This document shows, piece after piece, positions 1 to 11,381 of a stretch of DNA of 64,000 nucleotides. The notes below the pieces were generated by a model. That model worked only from the letters and a program-made list of their open reading frames with translations, did no database searches and had not been told where the DNA came from. Source of the DNA: Fusarium oxysporum f. sp. lycopersici 4287 (taxonomy: Eukaryota; Ascomycota; Sordariomycetes; Hypocreales; Nectriaceae). The stretch spans positions 3,980,402-4,044,401 of the forward strand of contig NC_030989.1 of NCBI RefSeq assembly GCF_000149955.1, written 5' to 3'. Positions within the stretch are counted from its first letter, which is position 1; every line of letters begins with the position of its first letter. Made by a program: the position numbers and the translations under genes.

Positions 1-342
1 GCGAGACACCTTCATTCATTCATCAAAGAACCCAGCCTAGGATAGGCTCCACCATGAAAAGAAACGTTAATGAAGCAAACTGATGGGGGAAATATCTGTC
101 AATGAAGTCAGTTGCGAACTGACCTGTATCTCTTGTGACTCGTGATGTGATGTCCATCTCAACCACATCCGCCTTTGATAATCCAGCTCAGAATCTATGC
201 TTATATTCCAGTCACTTCACGATAAAGGCACACAGAAACTACCTGGAACTGGCGAATTCTTTCGGTTAGACACCAAGTCCCCCCACTTCCTCATAACTAT
301 TATCACCAGTGTCTAGGACGATCTAATATCATCTCAATCATT
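1..342. other. Upstream non-coding stretch
   Basis: No open frame of useful length or recognisable RNA gene is visible on either strand. The last part, just before the ATG at 343, is rich in pyrimidines and ends in a CATCTCAATC-type context common before fungal start codons. It probably holds the promoter and leader of the small gene that follows. Confidence 0.5.
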
Positions 343-811
343 ATGACCAAGGGACAACGGGCCAAGATTCCTGCCAAAGATAAGAAGACATCCAAAAAGT
401 CAAGACCAAAGTCAAAGTCAAAGTCATATAGGTACTTGATTGAACCCAAAGGACGATCTTATGCTGACCAGTAGACTAAAAACCATCGAGGATCCCCAGA
501 AAGGCCAAGGTCGTGACTCTATCCGGAACACGTTAATAGCACTGCATAACACCGTCTTCAACAAACGTAAAGATATCCCCGCTGAGGTGCAAGAGTTCTG
601 CTACCGTGTTGATATCCTGCACACCCGCGTGCTCGAGTTTACCTTGGAGGCTGGTGTCGATGGACAAGATGGAGAATGCATGGATTGGCAATGGGAACCA
701 ACGATCCCCGTTCACCTCGTTCGTACGGTCTATGAAGAATCGTGCTATCCTGAGGGAGCGGTCGCGAGGCCATGGGATATGGGTAATTCACAAATACTTA
801 AGGCGATGTAA
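343..811 (+). CDS. Small lysine-rich hypothetical protein, two exons
   Basis: I do not recognise this protein. The model is exon 343-431 and exon 473-811 (bases 432-472 removed, within one base of a 40-nt intron), giving about 142 residues. The first exon encodes a strongly basic N-terminus with repeated KSK units. The second encodes a soluble, mixed-composition domain with many aromatic and acidic residues and an MDWQWEP motif. No signal peptide or membrane segment is visible. The splice is supported because the first exon meets a stop at 470-475 if unspliced, while the second open frame has no ATG of its own near its start. Weaknesses: the intron is shorter than usual for these fungi, and the only CTGAC branch-like site lies almost on the acceptor. 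The second exon looks like real coding sequence; the exact junction is less sure. Confidence 0.5.
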
Positions 812-1420
812 TGTCATGATAGACCTTGTCATTATTCAATATGACCGCAACTTGAAGTTAATGGTACTTAGGGATCATTTGATTTGAGATATGCATTTAG
901 GGGGAATTTCTGTCTGAGTTGAACATTTAGTATTGTTAGTCTAGGTACAGAATCTCCTATACTGAGTTCATGGGGAAACTTCACTGCCCGGCAAAGAACC
1001 TAAGTGTTGACTAACTGCGTGGAGCCTTTTCAGAGCCGGTGTTAGCATGCTGGGATAGATAATCGTAAAGGAAACTCATGGTGTACTTTGCTCATGCCTC
1101 AATTTGTTTCAGCATGAGAGGGCACAGAATACCCACGAGTCACCCTTACTTTCCATGGATTAGCTTTTTGCGCTCTCTATACTGACATTCGTCGACACGG
1201 TATCCAATAAATAAAACTAGGAAGGCAGTGAAAGATTCTTACTATTATAAGTAACGGGACCTCCTTCTCTCATACAAGCAATCTTATCAAAGCCAAACCC
1301 CCATTATCTCCCAACTCCTGCCATTCACTTCCATCCCAACACTCACCCACGCCTCCTTCAGATGGACGACTCTTTATATCTACATCTCACCATTACCTCT
1401 CGTCATTCTATCCTTCAATC
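812..1420. other. Intergenic region and CT-rich leader
   Basis: No gene is visible. The first half is AT-leaning and probably carries the 3' end of the preceding gene. From about 1260 the plus strand becomes pyrimidine-rich, with a TTTATATCT element near 1371, which is typical promoter/leader sequence for the gene starting at 1421. Confidence 0.5.
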
Positions 1421-2299
1421 ATGGAGGATGTAGGATCGAGAACAGTCGTGGCAGCAGCCACGGCAGCGGAAGATCCTCCAATCCCTCCGAGTACCTATAA
1501 CCACACGACTATTCCAAACAACACCAGTTCTTCCGATCAATCTCGCGAGCCATCGCTCTCGAGCCGTCCTTCTTTACCTTGGACCCATTATTCTGACTCT
1601 TCGATTTGGATAGACAAGGACTCGACCGATGACCATCATTCACGATTCTCGCATGTACACACCCCGGAATCTTCCTATGGGACAAGGCCACCGTCAGTCA
1701 ACGAGGAAGCCATGCGCTACCATCGAAGACGTCAGGGAAAGTACAAGATCCCCGAAGAGAGGTTCAGCCCAGACGATCGCTACAGACGTTCTCATCGTGG
1801 ACGTCGTGGTCGCCATGCTCACTCTAGCCATCGTCAACCGCAGCGCAACGAAAGACGCAATAGCGCAAACACAGGGTGTCTACGATATGCCAAGCATGCC
1901 GAAACCCCAGCCGACATAGTCCTAGAGCCTCAGCCAGACAAAACCAAGGTTGTAGGTGACAAGTTGACCAAGAAAAATGAGAACAACGGCACGACTTGGC
2001 GGCGTATCAGTCAAGGTTTAGGACTCGGGAAATCCAAAAAGAACGAAAAGCCAGAAGAACACCCACCTGTTAAAGCTGAGGATGTACCGAGAAGAAAGAG
2101 CAAGTGGAAGTTCTGGGCCAAGCAGCCACCTGGTGACGATGCTGAGGCTAGTGATGCCCCCGAGACGTCAGACCCCAACAACGAACCTCAGTTTACGGTC
2201 ACCTCAGATTCAAGACCAAGTTTACTGGAATCGCATGAGGAAGCGCCTATTTCTATTCAGCTGCATACTGTAATGAGGCGATTATCCCAAGGGGGGTGA
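1421..2299 (+). CDS. Disordered basic hypothetical protein
   Basis: A single exon of 292 residues with an ATG start after a CT-rich leader. The family is not recognised. The protein looks intrinsically disordered: a Ser/Thr/Pro-rich N-terminal third, then a strongly basic centre (about residues 100-150) rich in Arg and His with RRSHRGRRGR-type runs, then lysine-rich stretches and an acidic, Pro/Ser-rich tail ending in MRRLSQGG. There is no signal peptide, membrane helix or enzyme motif. RRxS-type sites near residues 195 and 287 (WRRIS, MRRLS) would suit basophilic kinases such as PKA; that is inference. Other frames over the same bases contain short open frames that I treat as shadows. Confidence 0.72.
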   Translation: MEDVGSRTVVAAATAAEDPPIPPSTYNHTTIPNNTSSSDQSREPSLSSRPSLPWTHYSDSSIWIDKDSTDDHHSRFSHVHTPESSYGTRPPSVNEEAMRYHRRRQGKYKIPEERFSPDDRYRRSHRGRRGRHAHSSHRQPQRNERRNSANTGCLRYAKHAETPADIVLEPQPDKTKVVGDKLTKKNENNGTTWRRISQGLGLGKSKKNEKPEEHPPVKAEDVPRRKSKWKFWAKQPPGDDAEASDAPETSDPNNEPQFTVTSDSRPSLLESHEEAPISIQLHTVMRRLSQGG

Positions 2300-3956
2300 T
2301 CGAAGGCATTCGTTGGAACAGAATTGGACCAGTTTGGATAATCGAAGGATACAGAGGAAATAATCAGCGGATAGGACCTCCAATTCTTTCTCCAGTATAA
2401 TCATTTCTACCTAGTAACTATAAGATACCAAGTTACTACGGCTGTGGTTGTGACAAGTGCCTCAGTGCGGATGTGAGCAACATAGCGTAGGATGCAACTT
2501 GGTGCCAACTTCCTGTCCCTCTCGGGAGCTCGTGGCTTATCAGAAATATCAAAAGCGCCTCGGAAAGTTAAGGCATACCATAGTTGACGCTAAGTAGTGT
2601 GAGGCTTAGGCTGACCCAAGGTCGATATAGACTTCAACACCTACATGAGGTGCCCCAAGGCACAGAACCAGCAGTATGGAGGCCATAATGTTCCCGACCT
2701 CAGACTCAGCTCAAATCGAACAAGGCGATCTTTTCCCTCGTGAAAATACCAGCATGCACGTCATCCCCAAACTGGTGCAAATCACCCCCATTCAACTGTA
2801 CAGCAGAGCCGCACCAACATCACGGTCTGTTCTCCTCTGACCTTGGAAATATGAGCATTATCCCACTGCACCCTTTCCAACTGCTGTATGACGTCGGGGA
2901 CAGCTCGAGGGGGTGATCCCCCACGAGAAGGGCTTGGTGGAAGACCGGTATGAAGCGGCTTTTGAAGGGTCTGGCTCAGAAAACGTGGGGAAGTATGTTT
3001 TGCATGTGGTTTGATGGTTAGTCTGGTGATTGTACTGTGCTGATATGGGGTAGCTAAGTAGGTAGGTATGGAGTCTGGGTTCTACTGATATGGGCCTGGG
3101 CTATCTGCTGTTATTTGAGAGTGAATTATATGGTTCGATTTCTGTTTCATCTTGATAAGCTATCGATAAAAATAGGCAGACTCTGCTTAAGGCGATGACT
3201 TGCATTGTAAATGTTGTGATCGTTCACTCTCAGAAACAAGATGTGCACAATTACAAGCGTACTCACACCATCCCGTCCCATCCCCCAGCCTTACGGGGTA
3301 AAATGCAAAAATGGGGGAATCATTGTTAGTCAAAACGCTTGGTCATCCATCTCTAGCACACCTACATACCTACAGTACAGTGCACCTTGAGGAGATTAAT
3401 TGTGTTTTGCTACTGCTGCACGGGCGCTTTGTCTCAGCACCTCAGCTGCACATAGTCGTCTAACACATTTTTGTAATTTACCAAACCAAAGTCTCATATA
3501 AACCCATGAGCCAGAAAAACAAATGAGACTTGCCTCAGTGGCACGACATCACAAATGAGACAGTAAGAAAATGACGCCCATTTCCCAAACGATGAAACCA
3601 AGCCAGACCAAACCAGAAAATCAAAAACCAAAATCAAAATCACAAACGAGGAGGTAGTTCCTAGTCACATGCCTCCTCATCTCGGCCGTTTGATGCACAC
3701 TCCCCCACCTTCATTTGGGCGAACCGAGAGGGGCTTGGATGGCATCCAAGTACCAGTACATACAAGCAGTTCCTTTTCTTCCGTCGCTAGACGGTCAAAG
3801 TGGAGAAATTTGGATCCCCCCCGCGAGGCTCGTCCCGAACCCTCTCGTCTCGTGGCCTCGGCCCACCGTTAGAGCTTCAGGACCCGCCTGTTTGCGGGAA
3901 CTATTCGTTCGTGGTGGGGAAACTACAGTATGAAAAAGAACAAGAATTACAATGGA
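2300..3956. other. Intergenic, no gene seen
   Basis: There is no credible coding frame on either strand; the first 1.3 kb has no open frame of 60 codons at all. Short simple-sequence patches occur: GTAGGTAGGTA near 3059, and A-rich runs with repeated AAACCAAAATC-like words at 3600-3650. The short open frames at 3669-3933 run towards the assembly gap and cannot be judged. Confidence 0.55.
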
Positions 3957-4536
3957 NNNNNNNNNNNNNNNNNNNNNNNNNNNNNNNNNNNNNNNNNNNN
4001 NNNNNNNNNNNNNNNNNNNNNNNNNNNNNNNNNNNNNNNNNNNNNNNNNNNNNNNNNNNNNNNNNNNNNNNNNNNNNNNNNNNNNNNNNNNNNNNNNNNN
4101 NNNNNNNNNNNNNNNNNNNNNNNNNNNNNNNNNNNNNNNNNNNNNNNNNNNNNNNNNNNNNNNNNNNNNNNNNNNNNNNNNNNNNNNNNNNNNNNNNNNN
4201 NNNNNNNNNNNNNNNNNNNNNNNNNNNNNNNNNNNNNNNNNNNNNNNNNNNNNNNNNNNNNNNNNNNNNNNNNNNNNNNNNNNNNNNNNNNNNNNNNNNN
4301 NNNNNNNNNNNNNNNNNNNNNNNNNNNNNNNNNNNNNNNNNNNNNNNNNNNNNNNNNNNNNNNNNNNNNNNNNNNNNNNNNNNNNNNNNNNNNNNNNNNN
4401 NNNNNNNNNNNNNNNNNNNNNNNNNNNNNNNNNNNNNNNNNNNNNNNNNNNNNNNNNNNNNNNNNNNNNNNNNNNNNNNNNNNNNNNNNNNNNNNNNNNN
4501 NNNNNNNNNNNNNNNNNNNNNNNNNNNNNNNNNNNN
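3957..4536. other. Assembly gap (580 N)
   Basis: A run of N. Its true length is unknown. The stop codon of the minus-strand proline-rich gene lies about 20 bases to its right, so the gap covers that gene's 3' untranslated region rather than coding sequence. Confidence 0.98.
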
Positions 4537-4554
4537 AAAGCATTGGCAGTCTCG

Positions 4555-7014
4555 TCACCAGGTAGAGTGTGCGACACTACTCGGAGTCAATAGACTCTGT
4601 CTACCGCCCGACACGCCTGGGGTATAGGTCACCGCCCTTGAGAGCTGGTTCGTTCCAATTCTTGAACCGTCATTGGAGTGTTCGCTTGTTACAAGCTGCA
4701 TCATGTCTTCTGGTAGTTCTGCACCCTCGTCGTTCCACCAATAGTGCAGTACATCACTCTGCCAGCGATCAAGATCACGGATCTTGAGTCCCCGACTCTT
4801 GGTGAAGGTCGTATGGAGAAGCAGCGCATTCACTGACGATAGCCTAAGCTGGTGCAAAAGCCATCTATTAATAAAATCACCCTTGCCACCCTCACCATGG
4901 TCCAGCATGAGCCGATCGATGGAATACTCTTTGGACGCGAGCTGCATGCGGCTTGGTTTCACCGGGTCAGTCACCGGTAGGGCTGCTGCTGCCTTGAGTG
5001 CATCACGCGGTGTGAGGGGGAATTCGTCAGCCATAACGTGTTCAGGCTGGCTCAGAAGAACAGGGAATGTGGGATGTGCAAGATCTGTCCGGCTGCGCAG
5101 GATCACGGAGACGTCATCGAGTTCTATATCCTCATATCCATTTTCAGGATTGAGAAGATAAGCAACGCGTGACGATAAATGCTTTTGCATAACTCCCTTT
5201 TCCTCACACAGCTTTCGGAGATCAGTTACTTGTCGCTGCAGGCTGGTGACGCTATTGCGCATTTCTTGCTCTTCCAGCGGGAACTCATCGAAGAATTCGA
5301 TCTCAGCCTCGTTCAGCTCCATACCCGCGGCTGCCTTCATCTTTAATTCTCCCTCATGCTGCTCCTTGAGAAATAGTAGCTCGTCAAGCTCCTCCTTGGC
5401 GTTCTCAAGGTCACCGACTGCAGCCATGAGATCTAGGTACTTAGGATGCAGATCCTCGGATGGGCCATCAGGAGATATGCCCATTAGATCATTGGGAATA
5501 TTCTTGTCTTCCTCATGCTTTGTGTCGTCTTCAGGAGGCTGTTCGAGAGGAACAGCTTGACCAACCGCGAGCAAACTAAAGAATCGAATCTCCAGCCTGT
5601 TGAGGATTTCCTCTTCTTCATCCAAGGTGATCTCAAGATCTTCGTAATCGTTTTCATAGGCTTGGTATTCAGTTCTCAGCCGCTGCAGCTCTGCCAGATG
5701 TCGTTCCAGAGTGGCAGGCCCTGTTACTATCTGCCCTTGTTGAGCAATCAGCATAGGTCGAACGACACCCATGAATGTATTGTCTGCATCGTCCCTCTGT
5801 CGCCGCAACTCTCTTAATATTTTTCGCTTCTTGGCCATTTGACTCTTGATGTCGTTCAACTTGACCCGTTGATCTTTGAGTTTGACCCAGAGTAGCTCCA
5901 GCGTATCCTCAGGAGGGGCAGACTCTTTCGATCGATGACTTCTGCTACCCCTGGTGGTTTCCAAGACAGGATCGAGGCTGGTGCTCAAGTCCAGGCGATC
6001 TTTCGGGGCGCGATCCCGCTCGTATTCAGATATCCAGTTGGTTATACGAGTTGTCATAGAAGTCTTGCGATTTCCTCCTTGTGGATTCAAGTTGGATGCT
6101 GTAGGATATAGAGGGGGAAACTGGCGCGAGTTTCGGAGGACAAGAGAGTCCTCATCGGACAGAGAATCGGAGAAAGATACCTCATCATCAATTAACCGCG
6201 GGATTGTATGGTTTGAAGATTGAGATGTAGAAGTGATATCCCGAAGTTCGGGCTGAGTTGATGCTTTTGGGGCCAGGCGGATTGCCAGATTACTCTTATT
6301 CCCCGACTGATGGGCGCTGTGTGGTGGTCCGAAGCTAACAAATCCTCTCGGTGGTCTCAAATTTGGTGTTTGAGTCTGAGTCGGTGCATCACTGGGAGAA
6401 TTGGGTGCAGAACTGAAGGTCATTCGAGGTGGTGTCGCCGGCAATGTCTGCTGAGAGAGTCGTTGTGGAGGTGGAACCGTGTCAAGGCTATATGTGAATG
6501 GTGGACGTAGATTTGTATTGGCGATGAAATTGCCAGGTGGTGGTTGAGGTGGAGGTGGAGGCGGCGGTAGATAGAACGGAGGGCGACTTGACGTGTGCGG
6601 GGATGATGGCGATGGTACAGTTGGAGGTCGAAGATAGAATGGTGGTGGTGGTGGAGGCGGAGGCGGAGGATTGTCAAGGCCAGTTTTCCATGGTGGAGGA
6701 GGATGAGAAGGCGGAGGCGGGCCCGACATGTCTATTACGCTGGCCTGAGTAGACGGTGCTTGATTGTTGGAAAACACCGTCTCAACTTCAGACATAGGGA
6801 AGCTTGTCGAGACATGAATCGGGTTTGATGGCGGCAGAGCATCGTGGATCGGATAATTCCCCTCGCCCTCAAACTCGTGCTGGTAGCGGGAATTGCCATG
6901 AGTCCCAGGCACAGGAAGAGGCGAGGTCGAAGAATGAGGATATTGGTGATGTGAGTTTTGGTGGATTCGGGCGTAGCTCGAGTGGTTGTGGTTGTCGTAC
7001 GCTACGGCCTCCAT
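4555..7014 (-). CDS. Proline-rich coiled-coil protein, unknown function
   Basis: A single exon of 819 residues. The open frame extends six codons further upstream only from a TTG; I place the start at the ATG at 7014 (context gATGGAGGCC). Order of regions: a His/Ser/Pro-rich N-terminus; polyproline tracts at about residues 98-160, including a run of ten prolines and a twice-occurring PPFYL-x-PP motif; a Ser/Pro/Thr-rich linker to about 360; heptad-like charged segments suggesting coiled coils at about 365-485 and 530-615; and a C-terminal region with a WLLHQLRL..LL segment and a Trp-rich stretch (DLDRWQSDVLHYWW). Polyproline followed by coiled coil suggests a profilin/SH3-binding scaffold at the cortex or cytoskeleton, but no formin FH2 or WH2 domain is visible. 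That role is inference only. The gene is transcribed away from a CT-rich (on its own strand) leader at 7030-7345. Confidence 0.8.
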   Translation of the reverse strand: MEAVAYDNHNHSSYARIHQNSHHQYPHSSTSPLPVPGTHGNSRYQHEFEGEGNYPIHDALPPSNPIHVSTSFPMSEVETVFSNNQAPSTQASVIDMSGPPPPSHPPPPWKTGLDNPPPPPPPPPPFYLRPPTVPSPSSPHTSSRPPFYLPPPPPPPQPPPGNFIANTNLRPPFTYSLDTVPPPQRLSQQTLPATPPRMTFSSAPNSPSDAPTQTQTPNLRPPRGFVSFGPPHSAHQSGNKSNLAIRLAPKASTQPELRDITSTSQSSNHTIPRLIDDEVSFSDSLSDEDSLVLRNSRQFPPLYPTASNLNPQGGNRKTSMTTRITNWISEYERDRAPKDRLDLSTSLDPVLETTRGSRSHRSKESAPPEDTLELLWVKLKDQRVKLNDIKSQMAKKRKILRELRRQRDDADNTFMGVVRPMLIAQQGQIVTGPATLERHLAELQRLRTEYQAYENDYEDLEITLDEEEEILNRLEIRFFSLLAVGQAVPLEQPPEDDTKHEEDKNIPNDLMGISPDGPSEDLHPKYLDLMAAVGDLENAKEELDELLFLKEQHEGELKMKAAAGMELNEAEIEFFDEFPLEEQEMRNSVTSLQRQVTDLRKLCEEKGVMQKHLSSRVAYLLNPENGYEDIELDDVSVILRSRTDLAHPTFPVLLSQPEHVMADEFPLTPRDALKAAAALPVTDPVKPSRMQLASKEYSIDRLMLDHGEGGKGDFINRWLLHQLRLSSVNALLLHTTFTKSRGLKIRDLDRWQSDVLHYWWNDEGAELPEDMMQLVTSEHSNDGSRIGTNQLSRAVTYTPGVSGGRQSLLTPSSVAHSTW

Positions 7015-9566
7015 CGACGTACGTAAGATCAACAGAGCTAAGATAAAGAGACGAACTCATTAGAACTGGAGGCGGCCTGTCCATTTCTCTCTCTCAGATA
7101 AACGGGTGCGACGATCAATGCTGAGTCGATCGTTGAGGCTCTTTGCAATGACGGTCGACGAAAGGGAGAGGAAAAGGGAGATGACAAGGAAATGAAAACA
7201 GCCAAAGCCAGCCAGGGGTTTGCTTTTTCTTCATTTGGCGAGATAGCAGAAACTTGGGGCGGACGATATAGCTCTCTGGGCGGCTGATTTGCACATTGGA
7301 ATGAAATGGTGACACACAACAAGGTTCAGTTTCTAGGGGAAACATCCCGGCGTCCGGGGGGCAGCGGCCACTAAAGGCTAGCGACAGTTAGCGCCTGAAT
7401 GTGAGGAAATGCATGTGGGAGCTTCTGATTTATCCATTGGCGATTACGCGACAAAGCAAGTCCAGCACTTGTTATCTCATGATCTGGACTGACCAAATAA
7501 GAACGTGACAGCAGAGCGAGGGAGGGGGAGCTATGAGTCTACACAGATTGTGCAGGAAATGCTGGGCCAGTGATAGTGTCCGTGTCAGACAATACTGGGG
7601 GCTGTTAAGGGGTGGAGGTCCACTACACGACGGGCATGCAGCCTGGTTACCAAAATTACCCATAGTATCGCTTATGATGTCCCGTATAAACAAACGGTGG
7701 AGAGAAGAAGGAAAATATCCACGTCATTGGATCATAATAAAACGTTCAACGGACGGGAGCTTGTCAATTACAAGTTACGCCTCATCGTGAGCTTGCTTGA
7801 CTGAGCTTGGTCACCAGACTTTTGAGGCCAGCTTAAATTCCACTAATGGTGGATGCTCAAACACACACTGTGCTCTTCCCATCCACTTATCCCGTGCTAA
7901 CTTAGCTTAGCAGATGCTACTAGAGCCTCGTCGTTGTAACTCTACCTCGACACCAACAACAATACCCTGCAGACATTCCCGATGGACGCCTTCCAAAATC
8001 GCTCACTCCCCTCCAATTCACCCACTTTGGTCCAATACGCTCTCGGCTCTTTGCATATTGCCCATGTCCGTTCCGTCTTGGACTGTGTATTCGAATGAGA
8101 GGGGCGTGTCTTGCAGGTTATGTTCAGTGCCTATTCAACATGAAAAGCCCATATCATTCACTGCTCTCTGCTCTCTTGAGAGCCCACAACTCGGCGTCTC
8201 AGCTGGTGTTATCTTGGACGGAACTGCATCTCCTTCAGGCCTTTCCCTTATTTACTCTTCAGTTGCTTGCTAAGGGTCTCGTCATGCGAGTTTGCAGCTC
8301 GACTTCTCCGAGAACCCCTCCATGAGTCCACCTCCTCCACTTGTTGCATCCATCCCCACTCGACTCGTTCTGTTACTCGCTGGCTGATGCGCGACATTAA
8401 AGAGATGCTGGACTGCATAGTCAGAAGCGACTGATAAGCTGCGGTTGCCGCTCAGTTGTCCACCCTCTGAGCCCTTCCGGTTTCTACCTCTTGTTTCCCG
8501 TACCGATCTACTCTTCAAGGTCGACCGGAACTGGGAGATTTGTTGTGACTCAAAGCTCCAGCTCCAGCTCCAGCTCCAGCTTACTGACATCAGGCTGCAC
8601 GCCATTCCTTCAGGCAGTCCTGCAACTCCTGCAGCCAAGCAGTTTTTCTGCCGTTCTCATTGCTAGTATTTGGTTGTCATCATCGCGTATCCTGCGGGCA
8701 GATGCTGGTCTTCCTGTTGTACTACCACCTCGACCAACCCGCCTTCAACAACTGCTCTGACTCCTAGTTCACCAGCAGCACTACCACAAGAGTCGCACGA
8801 GATACCCCTTCAGCATACTTTATGCAACTCTGAAGCACCAATCCTAGTTCTGGCGGCAGAATCTCACCTGCCTACCCCGACCTACATACGCCACAGGCAT
8901 CAAATCCCTACAGGACACTGGTCAACCTCGCCCAGATACAGGAAGCCGGTATAGCACTAAAGCAAAGACGAGACAGTCGTCTCAGCGGAATCTCTCGAGT
9001 ACTTGCATCTACAACAATCAATCCAATTCTATCCCGATCTACGCCAACGCACCCCAAGGAACCCAACGAGAGCCCGAATCTTCGTCCTCGTGCAACCAAG
9101 CTGCAGCTCCCTTATCCAGTCTCCATCCCGAATCAAGAGCTGAGCCGCATTTTTTGGTTAGCCAGCTAACTTCTCGGTTTTACGGTTCCACTGCACTGTA
9201 CTCTTGCTTATTTCTACAAAAGCCCCCAACCCACCATCTCCCCAGTTGTCGGTGCCGCTTTACTTCAGTTCGTTACGTTCTGAACAACGAACAAGGCCTC
9301 AGGCTTTGGAGACGAAAGAACTCAAGGTTCTTTACACCAAACACTTCCTCGTTCCTAGTGGTGCAAAAGATTTATGCATTCTCTGCTCGTTTGACGTTTC
9401 GCATATTAATTACTGCGGCATCATATATCCACATCAGTTTTCACACTTGGTGGGTGTATCAACTACATACCTATCTTAACCTCTTCCTCGTTGAACATAT
9501 TTATTTCAAGATCTGCAATCGAGTCGTTGTATTTAGACGCGTTGCTTGCATGCGCAAAATGCTACT
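7015..9566. other. Divergent intergenic region with long leaders
   Basis: This lies between the minus-strand proline-rich gene and the plus-strand DUF6590 gene. No open frame here has convincing composition. The right half (about 8430-9150) is pyrimidine-rich on the plus strand and may be a long leader of the DUF6590 gene. A hexanucleotide microsatellite (GCTCCA) sits at 8555-8580. Confidence 0.5.
8555..8580. repeat. GCTCCA hexanucleotide microsatellite
   Basis: About 4.3 perfect copies of GCTCCA in tandem, seen directly. It lies in the presumed leader or promoter of the DUF6590 gene. Confidence 0.9.
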
Positions 9567-11381
9567 ATGTATCAAACAAGCAGACCAGGATGGAGCGAGT
9601 GGTCTAGGTGGATATGGAATCCAGACTACCAGCAATATTATCGCCAGAGAGTAGACGCTGCCGGTGTGTATTTCTATCTAGTCTTCCCATTTTCTCTTCC
9701 AGACTTACTAACCAAAGTCACATAGGCAACTCGGATATTCAATGGCAGAGCGAATATGAGTCTGCTCAGAATAGAGAAGTGCCCCGAACTCCTGTGCAAG
9801 TCCCTGCACAAGTTCAACAGATGGACCAGATGGACCAGGTGACCCAGCAGTTTGGTTCAGTCAACATACAGAGCCCTGAACAAGCGGCTGGAGACGAGCA
9901 CGACAGTACGTTTTGACCTATGTTGGTCCCCTGATTTTCCACCACAATCCCCTTGGCTCCTTTCCACCTCGTCGGCTCTGAAATGTACTAACATATTGGA
10001 TGGTCTAGATAATGAATATGTCACGGGCGGCTCATCGTCGAGAGTAAAATCCAAATCATCGAGGTCGCATAGCAGTTCATCAAAGTCGAAATCGAAACCG
10101 TCCAAGTCCTCTAGTGGGAAAGGCAAGGCAACCGCTCAGGAAGCCATTGACGAGGTCGATGAACACGGTTATGAAAACCGTCATAGTCAACGGAGACCAT
10201 CTGCATCTGCAACCACTCAGCAAACAGAACAAACCTGTAAGTAAGCGAAGAGTTCACGGCATCCTGATGGGACAGATTGCTAAACTAGCCAGATTATGAC
10301 CCGAATACTGGCCAGTATTATATATTACCACAGGCTACTCAAGGTACGTGAGATGCTCTATCTCAATCTGAGTATTAGTATTGACAAAGCTTCCTCAACC
10401 ACAGGAGATTCTGCATCCAACCAGCCTTATCCAAGCGGCTCAGCCGAGGGGGAAGACCCAGAGCTTCAGGCAGCCCTTGCTCAAAGTCGACAGTATTCGC
10501 GAGATCAATACCGAGGTGGCGAGTCGTCATCTGCTGCATACACCCCTTACGGTACGTGACTCCGAGGCTGAAATGTAATTTAATTCGAGGTTTCTAACAC
10601 CCATAGCAGCTCAAGATGAGGAAGAGGATCCCGGGCCAGCTGTGGCCTCCACCAACCAAGAGCACATCGTAGGCACTGGTGGCGAAACAGAGACTCTAGA
10701 TCCACGTATGATTATCTGGCCTATGTAAAGCAGGGTCAAACTAACTTGATGCTAGGGTATCGTGTTGCACAGTCTCATATGTTCCAACCCGGCGAGGTAA
10801 GCTGGCTCAACCCAGACTCTAAAATTATGCTAACCGCCCGACAGGTCTTCAAAGTCCTCTGGCCGGAGCCAGCAGGAGGAGGCAGTGTAGTTGAAGAAAC
10901 GGTCTATCGCGACCGGTACGGCGGTCAAATATTTGTTCATTTTCGTCGGTTCATCGTAGTCGCAAACGATCGTGGCCACTGCACTTGCATGTAAGTGTCA
11001 TGTCCTATCAGCGCTTGAGCCCCCGAATCGTGCTAACATTCTAGACCTATCTCTACCTATGGTAAGAAAGGCTGTAAAAAGAGTGGCGTCAAGGCTGAAC
11101 AACACGGAATCGTTGTTGAAAGTAGCAATCGAAACCCTACCGCCCTACCTGGCGAGCCAGAGCTTGGATATCCTCCTGTTCGTGTGCACATCCACGAGCC
11201 AGATGAGCGAATCGCAAAAGAGTCCCGAGTTAATTACTCAAAACTCACGACGGTGGAACATAACGTCAAGGTGCTCTTCATCGGTCGAGTGGTGACCTCA
11301 GATTGGGATATTGTCACTGAAGCGGTCAACACTAGCTGGGCAAAGAAGACGCATGTAAAGAAGAAGCATCGCAGACCATGA
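9567..11381 (+). CDS. DUF6590-domain protein, nine exons
   Basis: The model has nine exons: 9567-9663, 9726-9905, 10009-10236, 10293-10343, 10405-10551, 10607-10705, 10756-10796, 10845-10990 and 11045-11381. It gives 441 residues in one continuous frame with canonical GT-AG introns of 48-103 nt. The N-terminus is tryptophan/tyrosine-rich (WSEWSRWIWNPDYQQYY). A long polar, Gln/Ser/Lys-rich, probably disordered region follows, with an SKSKS-type basic patch. The C-terminal third (about 272-425) matches the fungal DUF6590 pattern: a FQPGEVFKVLWPEPAG start, an RRFIVV..DRGHCTC strand, PISTYG, and TTVEHNVKVLFIGRV near the end. The function of DUF6590 is not known; such proteins are common in filamentous ascomycetes. 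No membrane or secretion signal is seen. The third-last intron has a tandem acceptor, so residue numbering may differ by one. Confidence 0.85.
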
